Shown here: positions 15,866-23,747 of the stretch, piece after piece
Layout: each line of letters starts with the position of its first letter
Numbering within the stretch: position 1 is the stretch's first letter
Assembly (NCBI RefSeq): GCF_013761175.1
Contig: NZ_JACDUR010000005.1
Location: 964,970-1,028,969, forward strand
Direction: 5' to 3'
Length of the DNA: 64,000 bases
DNA from: Nonomuraea soli
Lineage (GTDB): Bacteria; Actinomycetota; Actinomycetes; Streptosporangiales; Streptosporangiaceae
The notes under the pieces: generated by a model
The model's database searches: none
What the model was told of the DNA's origin: nothing
What the model saw: the letters and a program-made list of their open reading frames with translations, nothing else
Made by a program: the position numbers and the translations under genes

Positions 15866-16870
15866 TCAGTCGCTGGAGAAGGCGGCGTCGAAGGCGGCCG
15901 TCGGCGGGGTGATCGCGTTGAGCCTCCTGATGTAGGCCAGCGCCTCGGGAGCGCCGTCGAGGCGGTCCATGCCCGCGTCCTCCCACTCGATCGAGATGGG
16001 CCCGTCGTAGCCGATCTGGTTGAGCGCCCGGAAGCAGTCCTCCCAGGGCACGTCCCCGCGTCCGGTCGAGACGAAGTCCCACCCGCGGCGCAGGTCGGCC
16101 CAGGCCAGGTGCGAGGAGAGCCGGCCGCGGCGCCCGTCGCCCACGCGGACCTTGGTGTCCTTGCAGTCCACGTGGTAGATGCGGTCGGCGAAGTCGAGGA
16201 TGAAGCCGACCGGGTCGAGGTCCTGCCAGACCATGTGCGAGGGGTCCCAGTTGAGTCCGAAGGCGGGGCGGCGCCCGATGGCCTCCAGCGTCTTGACCGT
16301 GGTGACGTAGTCGTAGGCGATCTCGCTCGGGTGCACCTCATGGGCGAAGCGCACGCCGACCTCGTCGAACACGTCGAGAATGGGGTTCCACCGGTCGGCG
16401 AAGTCCTGGTACCCGGCCTCGACCATGGAGGCGGGCACGGGCGGGAACATCGCCACGGTGTGCCAGATGGAGGAGCCGGTGAAGCCGACGACGGTGTCGA
16501 CGCCGAGCGCCGCGGCGGCGCGTGCGGTCGTCTTCATCTCCTCGGCCGCCGCCCGCCGAACCTCCTCGGGGTCTCCCGTGCCCCAGATGTGCGCGGGGAG
16601 TATGCCCTTGTGACGCTCGTCGATGGGGTTGTCGCAGACCGCCTGGCCGACGAGGTGGTTGGAGATGGTCCACACCTTGAGGCCGTACTTGTCGAGCTGG
16701 GCCTTCTTGGCGGCCACGTAGCCGGAGTCGGCGACCGCCTGCCGTACGTCGAAGTGATCGCCCCAGCAGGCGATCTCCAGTCCGTCGTAGCCCCATTCGG
16801 CGGCCAGCCGGCACACCTCGTCGAAGGGCAGGTCGGCCCACTGGCCTGTGAAAAGCGTGACCGGTCTCAT
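15866..16870 (-). CDS. Sugar phosphate isomerase/epimerase (xylose-isomerase-like TIM barrel)
   Basis: A 334-aa AP-endonuclease-2 family TIM barrel, as found in IolE, IolI and related sugar isomerases. Metal-binding residues are visible along the strands: AHEVHPSE (Glu/His), LNWDPSHMVWQ (Asp/His), YHVDCKDTK and SIEWEDAG. The start ATG 16870 overlaps the dehydrogenase stop by 4 nt and follows GGGAGA. It is the last gene of the ROK-dehydrogenase-isomerase operon and likely acts on the same sugar or sugar acid. Confidence 0.85.
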   Translation of the reverse strand: MRPVTLFTGQWADLPFDEVCRLAAEWGYDGLEIACWGDHFDVRQAVADSGYVAAKKAQLDKYGLKVWTISNHLVGQAVCDNPIDERHKGILPAHIWGTGDPEEVRRAAAEEMKTTARAAAALGVDTVVGFTGSSIWHTVAMFPPVPASMVEAGYQDFADRWNPILDVFDEVGVRFAHEVHPSEIAYDYVTTVKTLEAIGRRPAFGLNWDPSHMVWQDLDPVGFILDFADRIYHVDCKDTKVRVGDGRRGRLSSHLAWADLRRGWDFVSTGRGDVPWEDCFRALNQIGYDGPISIEWEDAGMDRLDGAPEALAYIRRLNAITPPTAAFDAAFSSD

Positions 16871-18006
16871 GCTGGGATCTCCCTGTAGGTGCCGTTGCTC
16901 TGCTCGACCGCTTCGAGGACCTGCTGCACGCGCAGCCCGTCCGCGAAGGAGGGGGAGGGGTCGGCGCCGGTGCCGATCGCCTCGAGGAAGTCGCGGATCT
17001 CGTGGGTGAAGGTGTGCTCGTAGCCCAGGCCGTGGCCGGGCGGCCACCACGCGCCGACGTAGGGGTGCTCGGGCTCGGTGACGAGGATCCGCTCGAACCC
17101 TCCCGAGCCGGACGACACCCACAGCTCGTTCATGGCCTCGAAGTCGAAGGCCAGCGAACCGTCGGATCCGTTGACCTCGATGCGCAGGGCGTTCTTGCGC
17201 CCGGTGGCGAACCTGGTGGCCTCGAAGACGCCCATCGCACCGCCCGACATCCGGGCCACCCAGGCGGCGGCGTCGTCGACGGTGACGGTGCCCTTGTCGG
17301 CCGCGGCGGAGGCGCCCAGGCCGTCGGAGGCGCCCGCGAGGGGGCGCTCCTTGATGAAGGTCTCGGTCAGCCCGGTGACGCCGACGATGTCCTGGCCGGT
17401 GATGAACTGCGCGGTGTCGATGATGTGGGCGCCGATGTCGCCGAGGGCGCCGGAGCCCGCCTTGTCCTTCTGCAGCCGCCACACCAGCGGGAACTCGGGA
17501 TCCACGATCCAGTCCTGCAGGTAGACGGCCCGCACGTGCCGTACGGTCCCGAGCCTGCCCGAGTCGACGAGCTGCCGGGCGAGCGCGACGGCGGGCACGC
17601 GGCGGTAGTTGAAGGCCACCATCGACCTGCCGCTCGACTTGGCGGCGGCCTCGGCCATCGCGGCCGCCTCGGCGACCGTGTTGGCCAGCGGCTTCTCGCA
17701 CAGCACGTGCTTGCCCGCCTCCAGGGCGGCGATGGCGATCTCGGCGTGGGAGTCGCCCGGCGTGCAGATATCGATGATGTGGATGTCGTCGCGCTCGATC
17801 AGCGAGCGCCAGTCGGTGGTGTGCCCGGCCCAGCCCATGCGCTGCGCCGCCTGCGCGGTGGCCTCTTCCGAGCGTCCGCAGACGACCCGCATGGCCGGGG
17901 CGACCGGCAGGTCGAAGAAGGCGGTGACGTTGCGCCAGGCCTGGGAGTGCACGCGTCCCATGAACGCGTACCCCACCATCCCGACACCGAGCGTGGAGTC
18001 AGTCAT
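16867..18006 (-). CDS. Gfo/Idh/MocA family oxidoreductase
   Basis: An NAD(P)-dependent sugar or inositol dehydrogenase: N-terminal Rossmann motif (GVGMVGYAFMGRVHSQAWRN), the family lysine in CEKPLANTVAEA near residue 95, and a C-terminal alpha/beta domain with DIGAHIIDTAQFI. The 379-aa length is normal. It overlaps both neighbours by 4 nt, so the three genes are co-translated. The substrate is probably a polyol, inositol or sugar acid, inferred from the isomerase partner. Confidence 0.88.
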   Translation of the reverse strand: MTDSTLGVGMVGYAFMGRVHSQAWRNVTAFFDLPVAPAMRVVCGRSEEATAQAAQRMGWAGHTTDWRSLIERDDIHIIDICTPGDSHAEIAIAALEAGKHVLCEKPLANTVAEAAAMAEAAAKSSGRSMVAFNYRRVPAVALARQLVDSGRLGTVRHVRAVYLQDWIVDPEFPLVWRLQKDKAGSGALGDIGAHIIDTAQFITGQDIVGVTGLTETFIKERPLAGASDGLGASAAADKGTVTVDDAAAWVARMSGGAMGVFEATRFATGRKNALRIEVNGSDGSLAFDFEAMNELWVSSGSGGFERILVTEPEHPYVGAWWPPGHGLGYEHTFTHEIRDFLEAIGTGADPSPSFADGLRVQQVLEAVEQSNGTYREIPA

Positions 18007-19130
18007 ACGTCCTCACAAGCCGATACGAGCCGATTGATGTTGTCGGGCGACAGGTAGTGCTCCCGGGCCAGGATGCCCGCGCCCCACGCGGCGGCGTCGA
18101 CGCCGGCACGGCTGGGCACGATGGTCAGGTGCTGGGTCGCCAGGGGCAGCGAGCGGCGGTAGACCGTTTCGCGGATCCCGGCGAGCAGATGATCGTGGAC
18201 ACGCGAGAGCAGCCCGCCCACGACGACGACCTCGGGGTTGAAGAAGTTGACCAGGCCCGCCAGCACCTCGCCGATGAGCCTGCCCGCCTCGCGGACGGCA
18301 CGCAGGGCCTGGACGTCGCCCTGCTGGACCAGGGCCACGACCTCGGCGCCCGATTCGACGCCGAGCGCGCGGGCCAGGGCGGCCCCGCCCGCGACGGCCT
18401 CGAGGCAGGCGCTGTTGCCGCAGCGGCAGCCCGCTTCCTCGTGGCCGCTGACCCTGATGTGCCCGATGTCGCCCGCCGAGCCCTGGGCTCCCCTGTGCAG
18501 CCTGCCCTCGGCGACGATGCCGCAGCCGATGCCGGTGCCGACCTTGACGAACAGCAGGTGGCGGGTGCCGGGGAAGGCGTGCCGGTGCTCGCCCAGCGCC
18601 ATGAGGTTGACGTCGTTGTCGACCAGGACGGGCACGTCCGGGAAGAAGGCGGGGACGGGGTAGTCGTTCCAGCCGGGCATGATCGGCGGGTTGTTGGGCC
18701 GTCCGGCGGCGAACTCGACGGGTCCGGGCACCCCGATGCCGATGGCGGTGAGGGTGCGCTCGCCCAGCAGCTCGTCGACGCGCTTCTTGACGTGCGTGAG
18801 CACGGCCTGCGGGCCTTCGGCGATCTGCAGCTGGTCCTCGGCGGTGGCCACGGTCGTGCCGCCGAGGTCGGTCAGCGCCACCCGGCAGTGGGTGGCGCCG
18901 AGGTCGACGGCGGCGATCGTGTGGTCTTCCGTGCGCAGGCGCAGCTGCCGGGGCGGCCGGCCCCCGGTGGACTCGCCTCCGGTGGTCTCCTCGACCAGGC
19001 CGCAGTCGATCAGCGCGTCGACGCGCTGGGAGACGGTCGATCTGGCCAGACCGGTGAGCCTGGCCAGATCGGATCGGGTCGTCGCGGACCCCGCGCTGAT
19101 GAGGGTGAGCACATCACCGGGTGAGCCCAT
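18003..19130 (-). CDS. ROK-family transcriptional repressor
   Basis: An N-terminal winged helix (TTRSDLARLTGLARSTVSQRVDALIDCGLVEE) joins a ROK sugar-kinase fold: phosphate-like loop AAVDLGATHCRVAL, a GTGIGCGIVAEG strand, and the zinc motif H-x-E-x-GCRCGNSACLE. The presence of an HTH makes it a NagC/XylR-type repressor rather than a kinase. It is the first gene of the sugar operon, consistent with autoregulation; I see no obvious palindrome in the 72-nt upstream gap. Confidence 0.9.
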   Translation of the reverse strand: MGSPGDVLTLISAGSATTRSDLARLTGLARSTVSQRVDALIDCGLVEETTGGESTGGRPPRQLRLRTEDHTIAAVDLGATHCRVALTDLGGTTVATAEDQLQIAEGPQAVLTHVKKRVDELLGERTLTAIGIGVPGPVEFAAGRPNNPPIMPGWNDYPVPAFFPDVPVLVDNDVNLMALGEHRHAFPGTRHLLFVKVGTGIGCGIVAEGRLHRGAQGSAGDIGHIRVSGHEEAGCRCGNSACLEAVAGGAALARALGVESGAEVVALVQQGDVQALRAVREAGRLIGEVLAGLVNFFNPEVVVVGGLLSRVHDHLLAGIRETVYRRSLPLATQHLTIVPSRAGVDAAAWGAGILAREHYLSPDNINRLVSACEDV

Positions 19131-19202
19131 GGCGCGACTCTAGAAGCCCGTTTCCGCCGAATCAAGACGGACTTTCGCCGATCGTCGAACAAAGTGGCCG
19201 GG

Positions 19203-20072
19203 CTAGAGCATCGCCTTCATCGAGTCGGCGGCCGACAGCACGTACGGCTGCTCGGCCATGATCGAGGACCAGTTCTCCGCGATCGCCTCCGGGGTGTCGA
19301 CGCCCTTGGCGCCGGGTCCCTCGGCGACGAAGACCCGCGCCACCTTGCCGCCGCCGACGCTGAAGACCTCGCCCGAGGCCTCACAGCTGTCGTGCGCCAG
19401 GTAGGCCACGAGCGCGCTGACGCGCTCCGCGGTGAACTTGGCCTCGAACTCGGCCGGCAGCAGTGACTCGGTCATCCGGGTCCAGGCGATCGGGGCGATG
19501 GCGTTGGCCCTGATGCCGCTGCGCGCGCCCTCGATGGCCAGGGTCTTGGTCAGCCCGACCAGGCCCATCTTGGCGGTGGAGTAGTTGGCCTGGCCGAAGT
19601 TGCCGAACAGGCCGGCGGGGCTCGACGTGTTCACGATGCGGCCGTAGCCCTGCTCCTTGAGGTAGGGGTAGGCGGCCTGGCTGACCAGGTAGGAGCCGCG
19701 CACGTGCACGGCGAGCACGGAGTCGAACTCCTCGACGGTCATCTTGCCGAACGACTTGTCGCGCAGGATGCCCGCATTGTTGATGACGATGTCGACCTTG
19801 CCGAAGGCCTCGACCGCCGCCGCGACGATGGCCCGCGCGCCCTCGGGGGTGGCGACGTTGTCGGGGCTGGCCACCGCCTGGCCGCCGTTCTTGGTGATGA
19901 GCTCCACCACCTCGGCCGCCGGGCCCGTCGACGCCCCGGTGCCGTCGAGCGCCCCGCCCAGGTCGTTGACGACCACCTTGGCGCCCCGCTCGGCCAGCAG
20001 CAACGCGTGTGACCTGCCCAGCCCGTGCCCGCCGCCGGTGACGATCGCGACCTTGTCCTCGAACCGCAACAT
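19203..20072 (-). CDS. SDR oxidoreductase, multifunctional-enzyme-2-type 3-hydroxyacyl-CoA dehydrogenase
   Basis: A short-chain dehydrogenase resembling the dehydrogenase unit of peroxisomal multifunctional enzyme 2: cofactor loop TGGGHGLGRSHALLLAERGA, NNAG, and catalytic Ser/Tyr/Lys in NTSSPAGLFGNFGQANYSTAK. Such enzymes oxidise (3R)-hydroxyacyl-CoA in fatty-acid or steroid side-chain degradation. The C-terminal extension (about residues 220-289) is typical of this subgroup. ATG 20072 has GGAGGG 5 nt upstream. A TAGAAT -10-like box lies within the motif at 20100-20115. Confidence 0.88.
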   Translation of the reverse strand: MLRFEDKVAIVTGGGHGLGRSHALLLAERGAKVVVNDLGGALDGTGASTGPAAEVVELITKNGGQAVASPDNVATPEGARAIVAAAVEAFGKVDIVINNAGILRDKSFGKMTVEEFDSVLAVHVRGSYLVSQAAYPYLKEQGYGRIVNTSSPAGLFGNFGQANYSTAKMGLVGLTKTLAIEGARSGIRANAIAPIAWTRMTESLLPAEFEAKFTAERVSALVAYLAHDSCEASGEVFSVGGGKVARVFVAEGPGAKGVDTPEAIAENWSSIMAEQPYVLSAADSMKAML

Positions 20073-20099
20073 GCCAGCCCTCCAGCTCTGCTCCGAAAG

Positions 20100-20115
20100 A
20101 GAACATCATTCTAGT
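20100..20115. promoter_or_regulatory. Operator-like motif at the SDR promoter
   Basis: AGAACATCATTCTAGT lies 28-43 nt upstream of the SDR start. On the minus strand it contains TAGAAT, a plausible -10 box. The motif recurs with 14 of 16 identities at 37559-37574 before the thiolase-like gene. The arms AGAA and TTCT form a short palindrome. Confidence 0.45.
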
Positions 20116-20236
20116 ACGGGCGCTGATCGTTGCGGATAGTGATCGAACCGCTCTTTCTCTGCTAAAGTTTTGGACCCCGCAACGGGGCGGTGGCAACGGC
20201 GGCCCCTGCTCTCCCCTCTCGCGGGCTGGAGGACTT

Positions 20237-21283
20237 ATGCCCTTCCGCGTGGTCCAGTGGGCGACTGGTGCTGTCGGCAGATACGCCCTGAGAGATGTCC
20301 TGGCCCGAGCGGATCTGCAACTGGCGGGAGTCCTCGTCTACGACCCCGACAAGATCGGCCTCGACGCGGGCGAGCTGGTGGGCGCCGGACCCACGGGAGT
20401 GGTCTGCACCGACGACGTCGAGCGGGTCCTCGCCCTCGACGCCGACTGCGTGCTGCACATGCCGCTGCCCTCGTCGTACTTCGACGGCAGCCACGGCAAC
20501 GACGTCGAGACGATCTGCGCCCTGCTCGCCTCCGGCAAGAACGTCATCACCACCACCGGGTTCGTCTACCCCAAGAACTACGGGCACCGGGTCCTGGAAC
20601 GTATCGAGGCCGCCTGCGCGCGCGGCGGCACCTCCTTGCACGGCACCGGCATCAACCCTGGCTTCATGAGCGACTTCCTGCCGCTCGCCCTGTCGGGGCT
20701 GTCGAGCCGCATCGACCACCTGTACGTCCGCGAGTCCTCCGACTTCCGCGGCCATCCCTCGCGCCAGATCGTGGTCGACCTCATCGGCTTCACCCGCTCG
20801 GCCAAGGACTACACCGCGGCCGTGCGCCCCTATCGAGCGTTCCAGCGCGCCCTGTTCGCCGAGAGCGTCCAGCTCGTCGCCGACGCGCTCGGCGTCGTCC
20901 TCGACGAGGTCGAGGAGACCGACGAGTTCGAACTCGCCACCGAAGAGTTCGAGATCTCCGCCGGACTCGTCCGCGAGGGCACCGTCTGCGCCTCCCGGTG
21001 GATCTTCTCCGGCCTGGTGCGCGGGCGGCCCTTCATGACGATCGAGTGCGTCTACAAGGCCGACTCCACCCGCGTCGAGCGCTGGGCGGAACCCGGGTTC
21101 ACCATCCACATCGAGGGCGTGCCGCAGATGACGGTCGCGGTCGAGGAGGTCAGCCACGGCCTGGCCGCCGCGGCGGCGCACGCGGTCAACGCCATCCCGG
21201 CGGTGGTGACCGCGTCGCCCGGCATCAAGACCCTGCTCGACCTGCCCCTGCCGACCGGCCGCGGAACGGTCCGCCTCGCCTGA
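20237..21283 (+). CDS. DapB-like NAD(P)-dependent dehydrogenase
   Basis: The N-terminal dihydrodipicolinate-reductase-type Rossmann domain (FRVVQWATGAVGRYALRDVLA) and the GTGINPGFMSDFLPL segment place it with the DapB-like/2,4-diaminopentanoate dehydrogenase group. True DapB is much shorter (about 250 aa) and has a different substrate loop, so a lysine-pathway role is unlikely. The substrate is unknown; the setting among lipid-degradation-type genes suggests an acyl-chain or amine compound. The ATG follows GGAGG and is divergent from the SDR gene. Confidence 0.75.
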   Translation: MPFRVVQWATGAVGRYALRDVLARADLQLAGVLVYDPDKIGLDAGELVGAGPTGVVCTDDVERVLALDADCVLHMPLPSSYFDGSHGNDVETICALLASGKNVITTTGFVYPKNYGHRVLERIEAACARGGTSLHGTGINPGFMSDFLPLALSGLSSRIDHLYVRESSDFRGHPSRQIVVDLIGFTRSAKDYTAAVRPYRAFQRALFAESVQLVADALGVVLDEVEETDEFELATEEFEISAGLVREGTVCASRWIFSGLVRGRPFMTIECVYKADSTRVERWAEPGFTIHIEGVPQMTVAVEEVSHGLAAAAAHAVNAIPAVVTASPGIKTLLDLPLPTGRGTVRLA

Positions 21284-21302
21284 CGGACCGCCCCGGGCGT
21301 GA

Positions 21303-21794
21303 CTACAGGGCGCTCTCCCTGAACTGCCCGAACTTGCCCCGGTGGTAGAGCAGCGGCCGTTCCTGGTGCACGGCCGTCTCCAGCACCTCCCCCACCACCA
21401 GGACGTGGTCACCGATCTCGTGCGTGGCGTACGGCCGGCACACGATGTGCGCCGCGGCCCCCTCCAGCAGCGGCGTCCCGTACTGGCAGGGCCGCCACCT
21501 CGTCGGCTCGCCGAACCTGTCGATGCCGCGCCTGGCGAACCTCGTCGCCAGCGGCGCCTGGTCACCTCCCAGCACGTTGACAGTGAAGTGGTCGGCCAGC
21601 CGCAACCACGGCCACGTGGTCGACTCCCTGTCGATGGAGAACTGCACCAGAGGCGGGTCGAGGCTGGCCGAGGTGAACGAGGTGGCGGTGAGCCCGACCG
21701 GCACACCCTCCGAGTGCGCGGTGACGATGACGACTCCGGCGGCGTGCTGGGCCAGCGCGCTCCTGAAGCTGTCGGCGTCGATCATCACGCTCAT
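21303..21794 (-). CDS. Flavin reductase-like protein (FMN-binding split barrel)
   Basis: A 163-aa flavin reductase domain protein: FRSALAQHAAGVVIVTAHSEGVPVGLTATSF, then LVQFSIDR and FTVNVLGGDQAPLA, as in HpaC/SsuE2-type reductases that supply reduced FMN to two-component monooxygenases. It is the last gene of the sulfur-scavenging operon, overlapping the upstream FMN reductase by 4 nt (ATGA). Confidence 0.9.
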   Translation of the reverse strand: MSVMIDADSFRSALAQHAAGVVIVTAHSEGVPVGLTATSFTSASLDPPLVQFSIDRESTTWPWLRLADHFTVNVLGGDQAPLATRFARRGIDRFGEPTRWRPCQYGTPLLEGAAAHIVCRPYATHEIGDHVLVVGEVLETAVHQERPLLYHRGKFGQFRESAL

Positions 21795-22303
21795 CGGGCC
21801 ACCTCCTGGGCGACCCGGATCTGCGGCGCCACCCGCCGCGCCCAGCCGTCCAGCACGTCCAGCTCCGCGAGCTCCGACTCCAGCAGGGCCAGCCCCGGCG
21901 TCGGCACGTGGGCGCCCAGTTCCACCAGAAGCGGCCGGAAGTGGGCCTCGACCGCCAGCGCGTGCCTGGCGTCACCCATCACCAGCACCGGCACCGCCGT
22001 ACGCCCGGCCAGCGCGTTGGGCGGCAGCCGGTCCACGAAGGCCTTCAGCAGCCCGGTGTAGGTCGCCTTGTAGGTCGGGCTGGCGAACACGATCACACTG
22101 GCTCCCCGCACCAGTTCCAGGGCGATCTCCAGGGCGGCGTGCGCCCCGGGGGCCAACAGCGCGGGACCCAGCGCCGACAGGTCGACGGTGTCGCGCGGCC
22201 CGGTGTGTTCCAGGCGCTCGACGAGCGCGTCGGTCACCGCCTGCGCGGCGGCTGCGGTACGTGACCCCGCTCGGGGGTTTCCGATCACGGTGACGATGCT
22301 CAC
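21791..22303 (-). CDS. NADPH-dependent FMN reductase (SsuE-like)
   Basis: A flavodoxin-fold reductase of 170 aa. The FMN phosphate loop is IGNPRAGSRTAAAAQ near the N-terminus and SPTYKATYTGLLKAFVDRLP forms the conserved flavin-binding region of the NADPH_FMN reductases. GTG 22303 overlaps the monooxygenase stop by 4 nt and follows GGAGG by 4 nt. It most likely reduces FMN for the adjacent monooxygenase. Two different flavin reductases in one operon is unusual but known in sulfonate and sulfone utilisation clusters. Confidence 0.9.
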   Translation of the reverse strand: MSIVTVIGNPRAGSRTAAAAQAVTDALVERLEHTGPRDTVDLSALGPALLAPGAHAALEIALELVRGASVIVFASPTYKATYTGLLKAFVDRLPPNALAGRTAVPVLVMGDARHALAVEAHFRPLLVELGAHVPTPGLALLESELAELDVLDGWARRVAPQIRVAQEVAR

Positions 22304-23586
22304 GCTGCCTCCAGCCCGTAGTGGCCGCGCAAAGTGCGCGACTCGTACTCCTTGCGGAACAATCCGCGAATCTGCAGTTCGGGCACCACGTAGTCGACGA
22401 AGTCGGCCAGCCCTCCCGGCAGCAGGGGCGGCATGATGTTGAAGCCGTCCGCCCCGCCGTACTCGAACCACTCCTGGAGCTGGTCGGCGATCTGCTCGGG
22501 AGTGCCCGCGACCACGCGGTGGCCGCGCCCGCCGGCCAGGCGCTTGATGAGCTGGCCGATGCTCAGCCCTTCGCGCCTGGCCAGGTCCAGGACCAGCCGC
22601 TGCCTGCTCTGCTGGCCGTCGGGGTTCTGGGTGAGGTCGGCGGGCAGCGGCCCGTCGAGCGGATGGTCGGACAGGTCCACGCCGAAGATGTTCGACAGCT
22701 GCTGCACACCGTAGGCGGGGATGATCAGTTCTTCGAGGTCGCGTTCCAGCCTGATCGCCTCGCGTTCTGTCGAGCCGATGATCGGCGAGACGCCCGGAAG
22801 GATCTTGAGCTCACGCGGCTCACGCCCGTAGGAGTGCAGGCGGCCTTTCAGGTCGGCGTAGAACTCCTGGGCGTCGGGCAGGGTCTGCTGCGCGGTGAAG
22901 ACGGCCTCGGCGAAACGGGCGGCGAACTCCTTGCCGTCCTCCGAGGAGCCGGCCTGCACCAGCAGCGGGCGCCCCTGCGGCGGGCGCTGGACGTTGAGCG
23001 GGCCCCGGACCTTGAAGTGTGTGCCCTCGTGGTCCAGCGGGCGGATCTTGGTGGTGTCGGCGAAGACGCCCCCGCGCCTGTCGGCCACGATGGCGTCCTC
23101 GCTCCAGGAGTCCCACAGGTTGATCGCCACCTGCAGGAACTCCTCGGCCCGGTGGTAGCGCACGCCGTGCGAGGGGCGGGTGAGGCCGAAGTTGGCCGCC
23201 TCGGCCTCGCCCGCGCTGGTGACGATGTTCCAGCCCGCCCGGCCGCCGCTGATGTGGTCGAGGCTGGCGAGCTTCCTGGCGACGTGGAAGGGCTCGTTGT
23301 AGGTGGTGGAGACGGTGGCGATCAGGCCGATGTGGTCGGTCACGGTGGCCAGGGCGGCCAGCAGGGTGAGCGGTTCGAGCCCGCCGAGGGCGTTGTGCCT
23401 GGCGTTGCCCCACAGGGCCAGTCCGTCGGCCAGGAAGATCGAGTCGAGCTTGCCCCGCTCGGCGGTCCTGGCCAGGTCTTGGTAGTGGCGGATGTCGGTG
23501 ATCCGGCGCGGCTCCGTACTCGGATGGCGCCAGGCGGCCTCGTGGTGGCCGACCCCCATCAGGAAAGCATTCAGGTGCATGGTCAC
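22300..23586 (-). CDS. FMNH2-dependent monooxygenase (LLM class, NtaA/SnaA/DszA type)
   Basis: A luciferase-like TIM-barrel monooxygenase of 428 aa. Family segments include SIFLADGLALWG, LATVTDHIGLIATVSTTYNEPFHVARKLASLDHISGGRAGWNIVTS and LLVQAGSSEDGKEFA, as in nitrilotriacetate, dibenzothiophene-sulfone and other C-S or C-N cleaving enzymes. It needs FMNH2 from the two downstream reductases. GTG 23586 is preferred, as AGGGA precedes it by 6 nt; ATG 23580 is possible. The upstream cysteine-type leader peptide strongly suggests that the substrate is an organosulfur compound used as a sulfur source. Confidence 0.9.
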   Translation of the reverse strand: MTMHLNAFLMGVGHHEAAWRHPSTEPRRITDIRHYQDLARTAERGKLDSIFLADGLALWGNARHNALGGLEPLTLLAALATVTDHIGLIATVSTTYNEPFHVARKLASLDHISGGRAGWNIVTSAGEAEAANFGLTRPSHGVRYHRAEEFLQVAINLWDSWSEDAIVADRRGGVFADTTKIRPLDHEGTHFKVRGPLNVQRPPQGRPLLVQAGSSEDGKEFAARFAEAVFTAQQTLPDAQEFYADLKGRLHSYGREPRELKILPGVSPIIGSTEREAIRLERDLEELIIPAYGVQQLSNIFGVDLSDHPLDGPLPADLTQNPDGQQSRQRLVLDLARREGLSIGQLIKRLAGGRGHRVVAGTPEQIADQLQEWFEYGGADGFNIMPPLLPGGLADFVDYVVPELQIRGLFRKEYESRTLRGHYGLEAA

Positions 23587-23593
23587 GATTTGT

Positions 23594-23615
23594 CCCTAGA
23601 GAGATACGAGTAGGG
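23594..23615 (-). promoter_or_regulatory. Ribosome-site sequestering hairpin candidate
   Basis: On the minus strand CCCTA (23615-23611) can pair with TAGGG (23598-23594), which is the ribosome binding site of the monooxygenase, with a 12-nt loop. It lies between the leader peptide stop (23628) and the start at 23586. Ribosome position on the leader could therefore open or close the site. The stem is only 5 bp, so this is a hypothesis. Confidence 0.4.
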
Positions 23616-23627
23616 GCGGAATCGGGA

Positions 23628-23696
23628 TCAATGACACTGGGCGCTCGCGACGCGGCAGTAGTCGACGTGCGCGCGCCGGGTCAGGACCTGGCTCAT
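23628..23696 (-). CDS. Cysteine-type leader peptide (22 aa)
   Basis: The small frame encodes M-SQVLTRR-AHVDYCRVASAQC-H and then stops. The core LTRR-x-HVD-x-CR-x-xSA-x-C matches the actinobacterial 'putative leader peptide' family found before sulfur-assimilation genes, where low cysteinyl-tRNA is thought to stall translation. There are two Cys codons, both TGC or TGT, near the end. ATG 23696 is preferred because it lies 7 nt after a -10 box, so translation is probably leaderless; an in-frame ATG at 23702 would add two residues. It precedes the monooxygenase by 41 nt. Confidence 0.8.
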   Translation of the reverse strand: MSQVLTRRAHVDYCRVASAQCH

Positions 23697-23703
23697 GTCC
23701 ATG

Positions 23704-23732
23704 AAGCTACGGAACGGGCCGACTTAAGTCAA
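23704..23732 (-). promoter_or_regulatory. Promoter of the leader peptide and sulfur operon
   Basis: On the minus strand TTGACT (23732-23727) and TAGCTT (23709-23704) are separated by exactly 17 nt. The expected +1 is the A of the leader ATG (23696), giving a leaderless transcript. It lies in the 45-nt gap after the metallo-hydrolase stop. Confidence 0.6.
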
Positions 23733-23747
23733 TATTTCCTACAGGAT

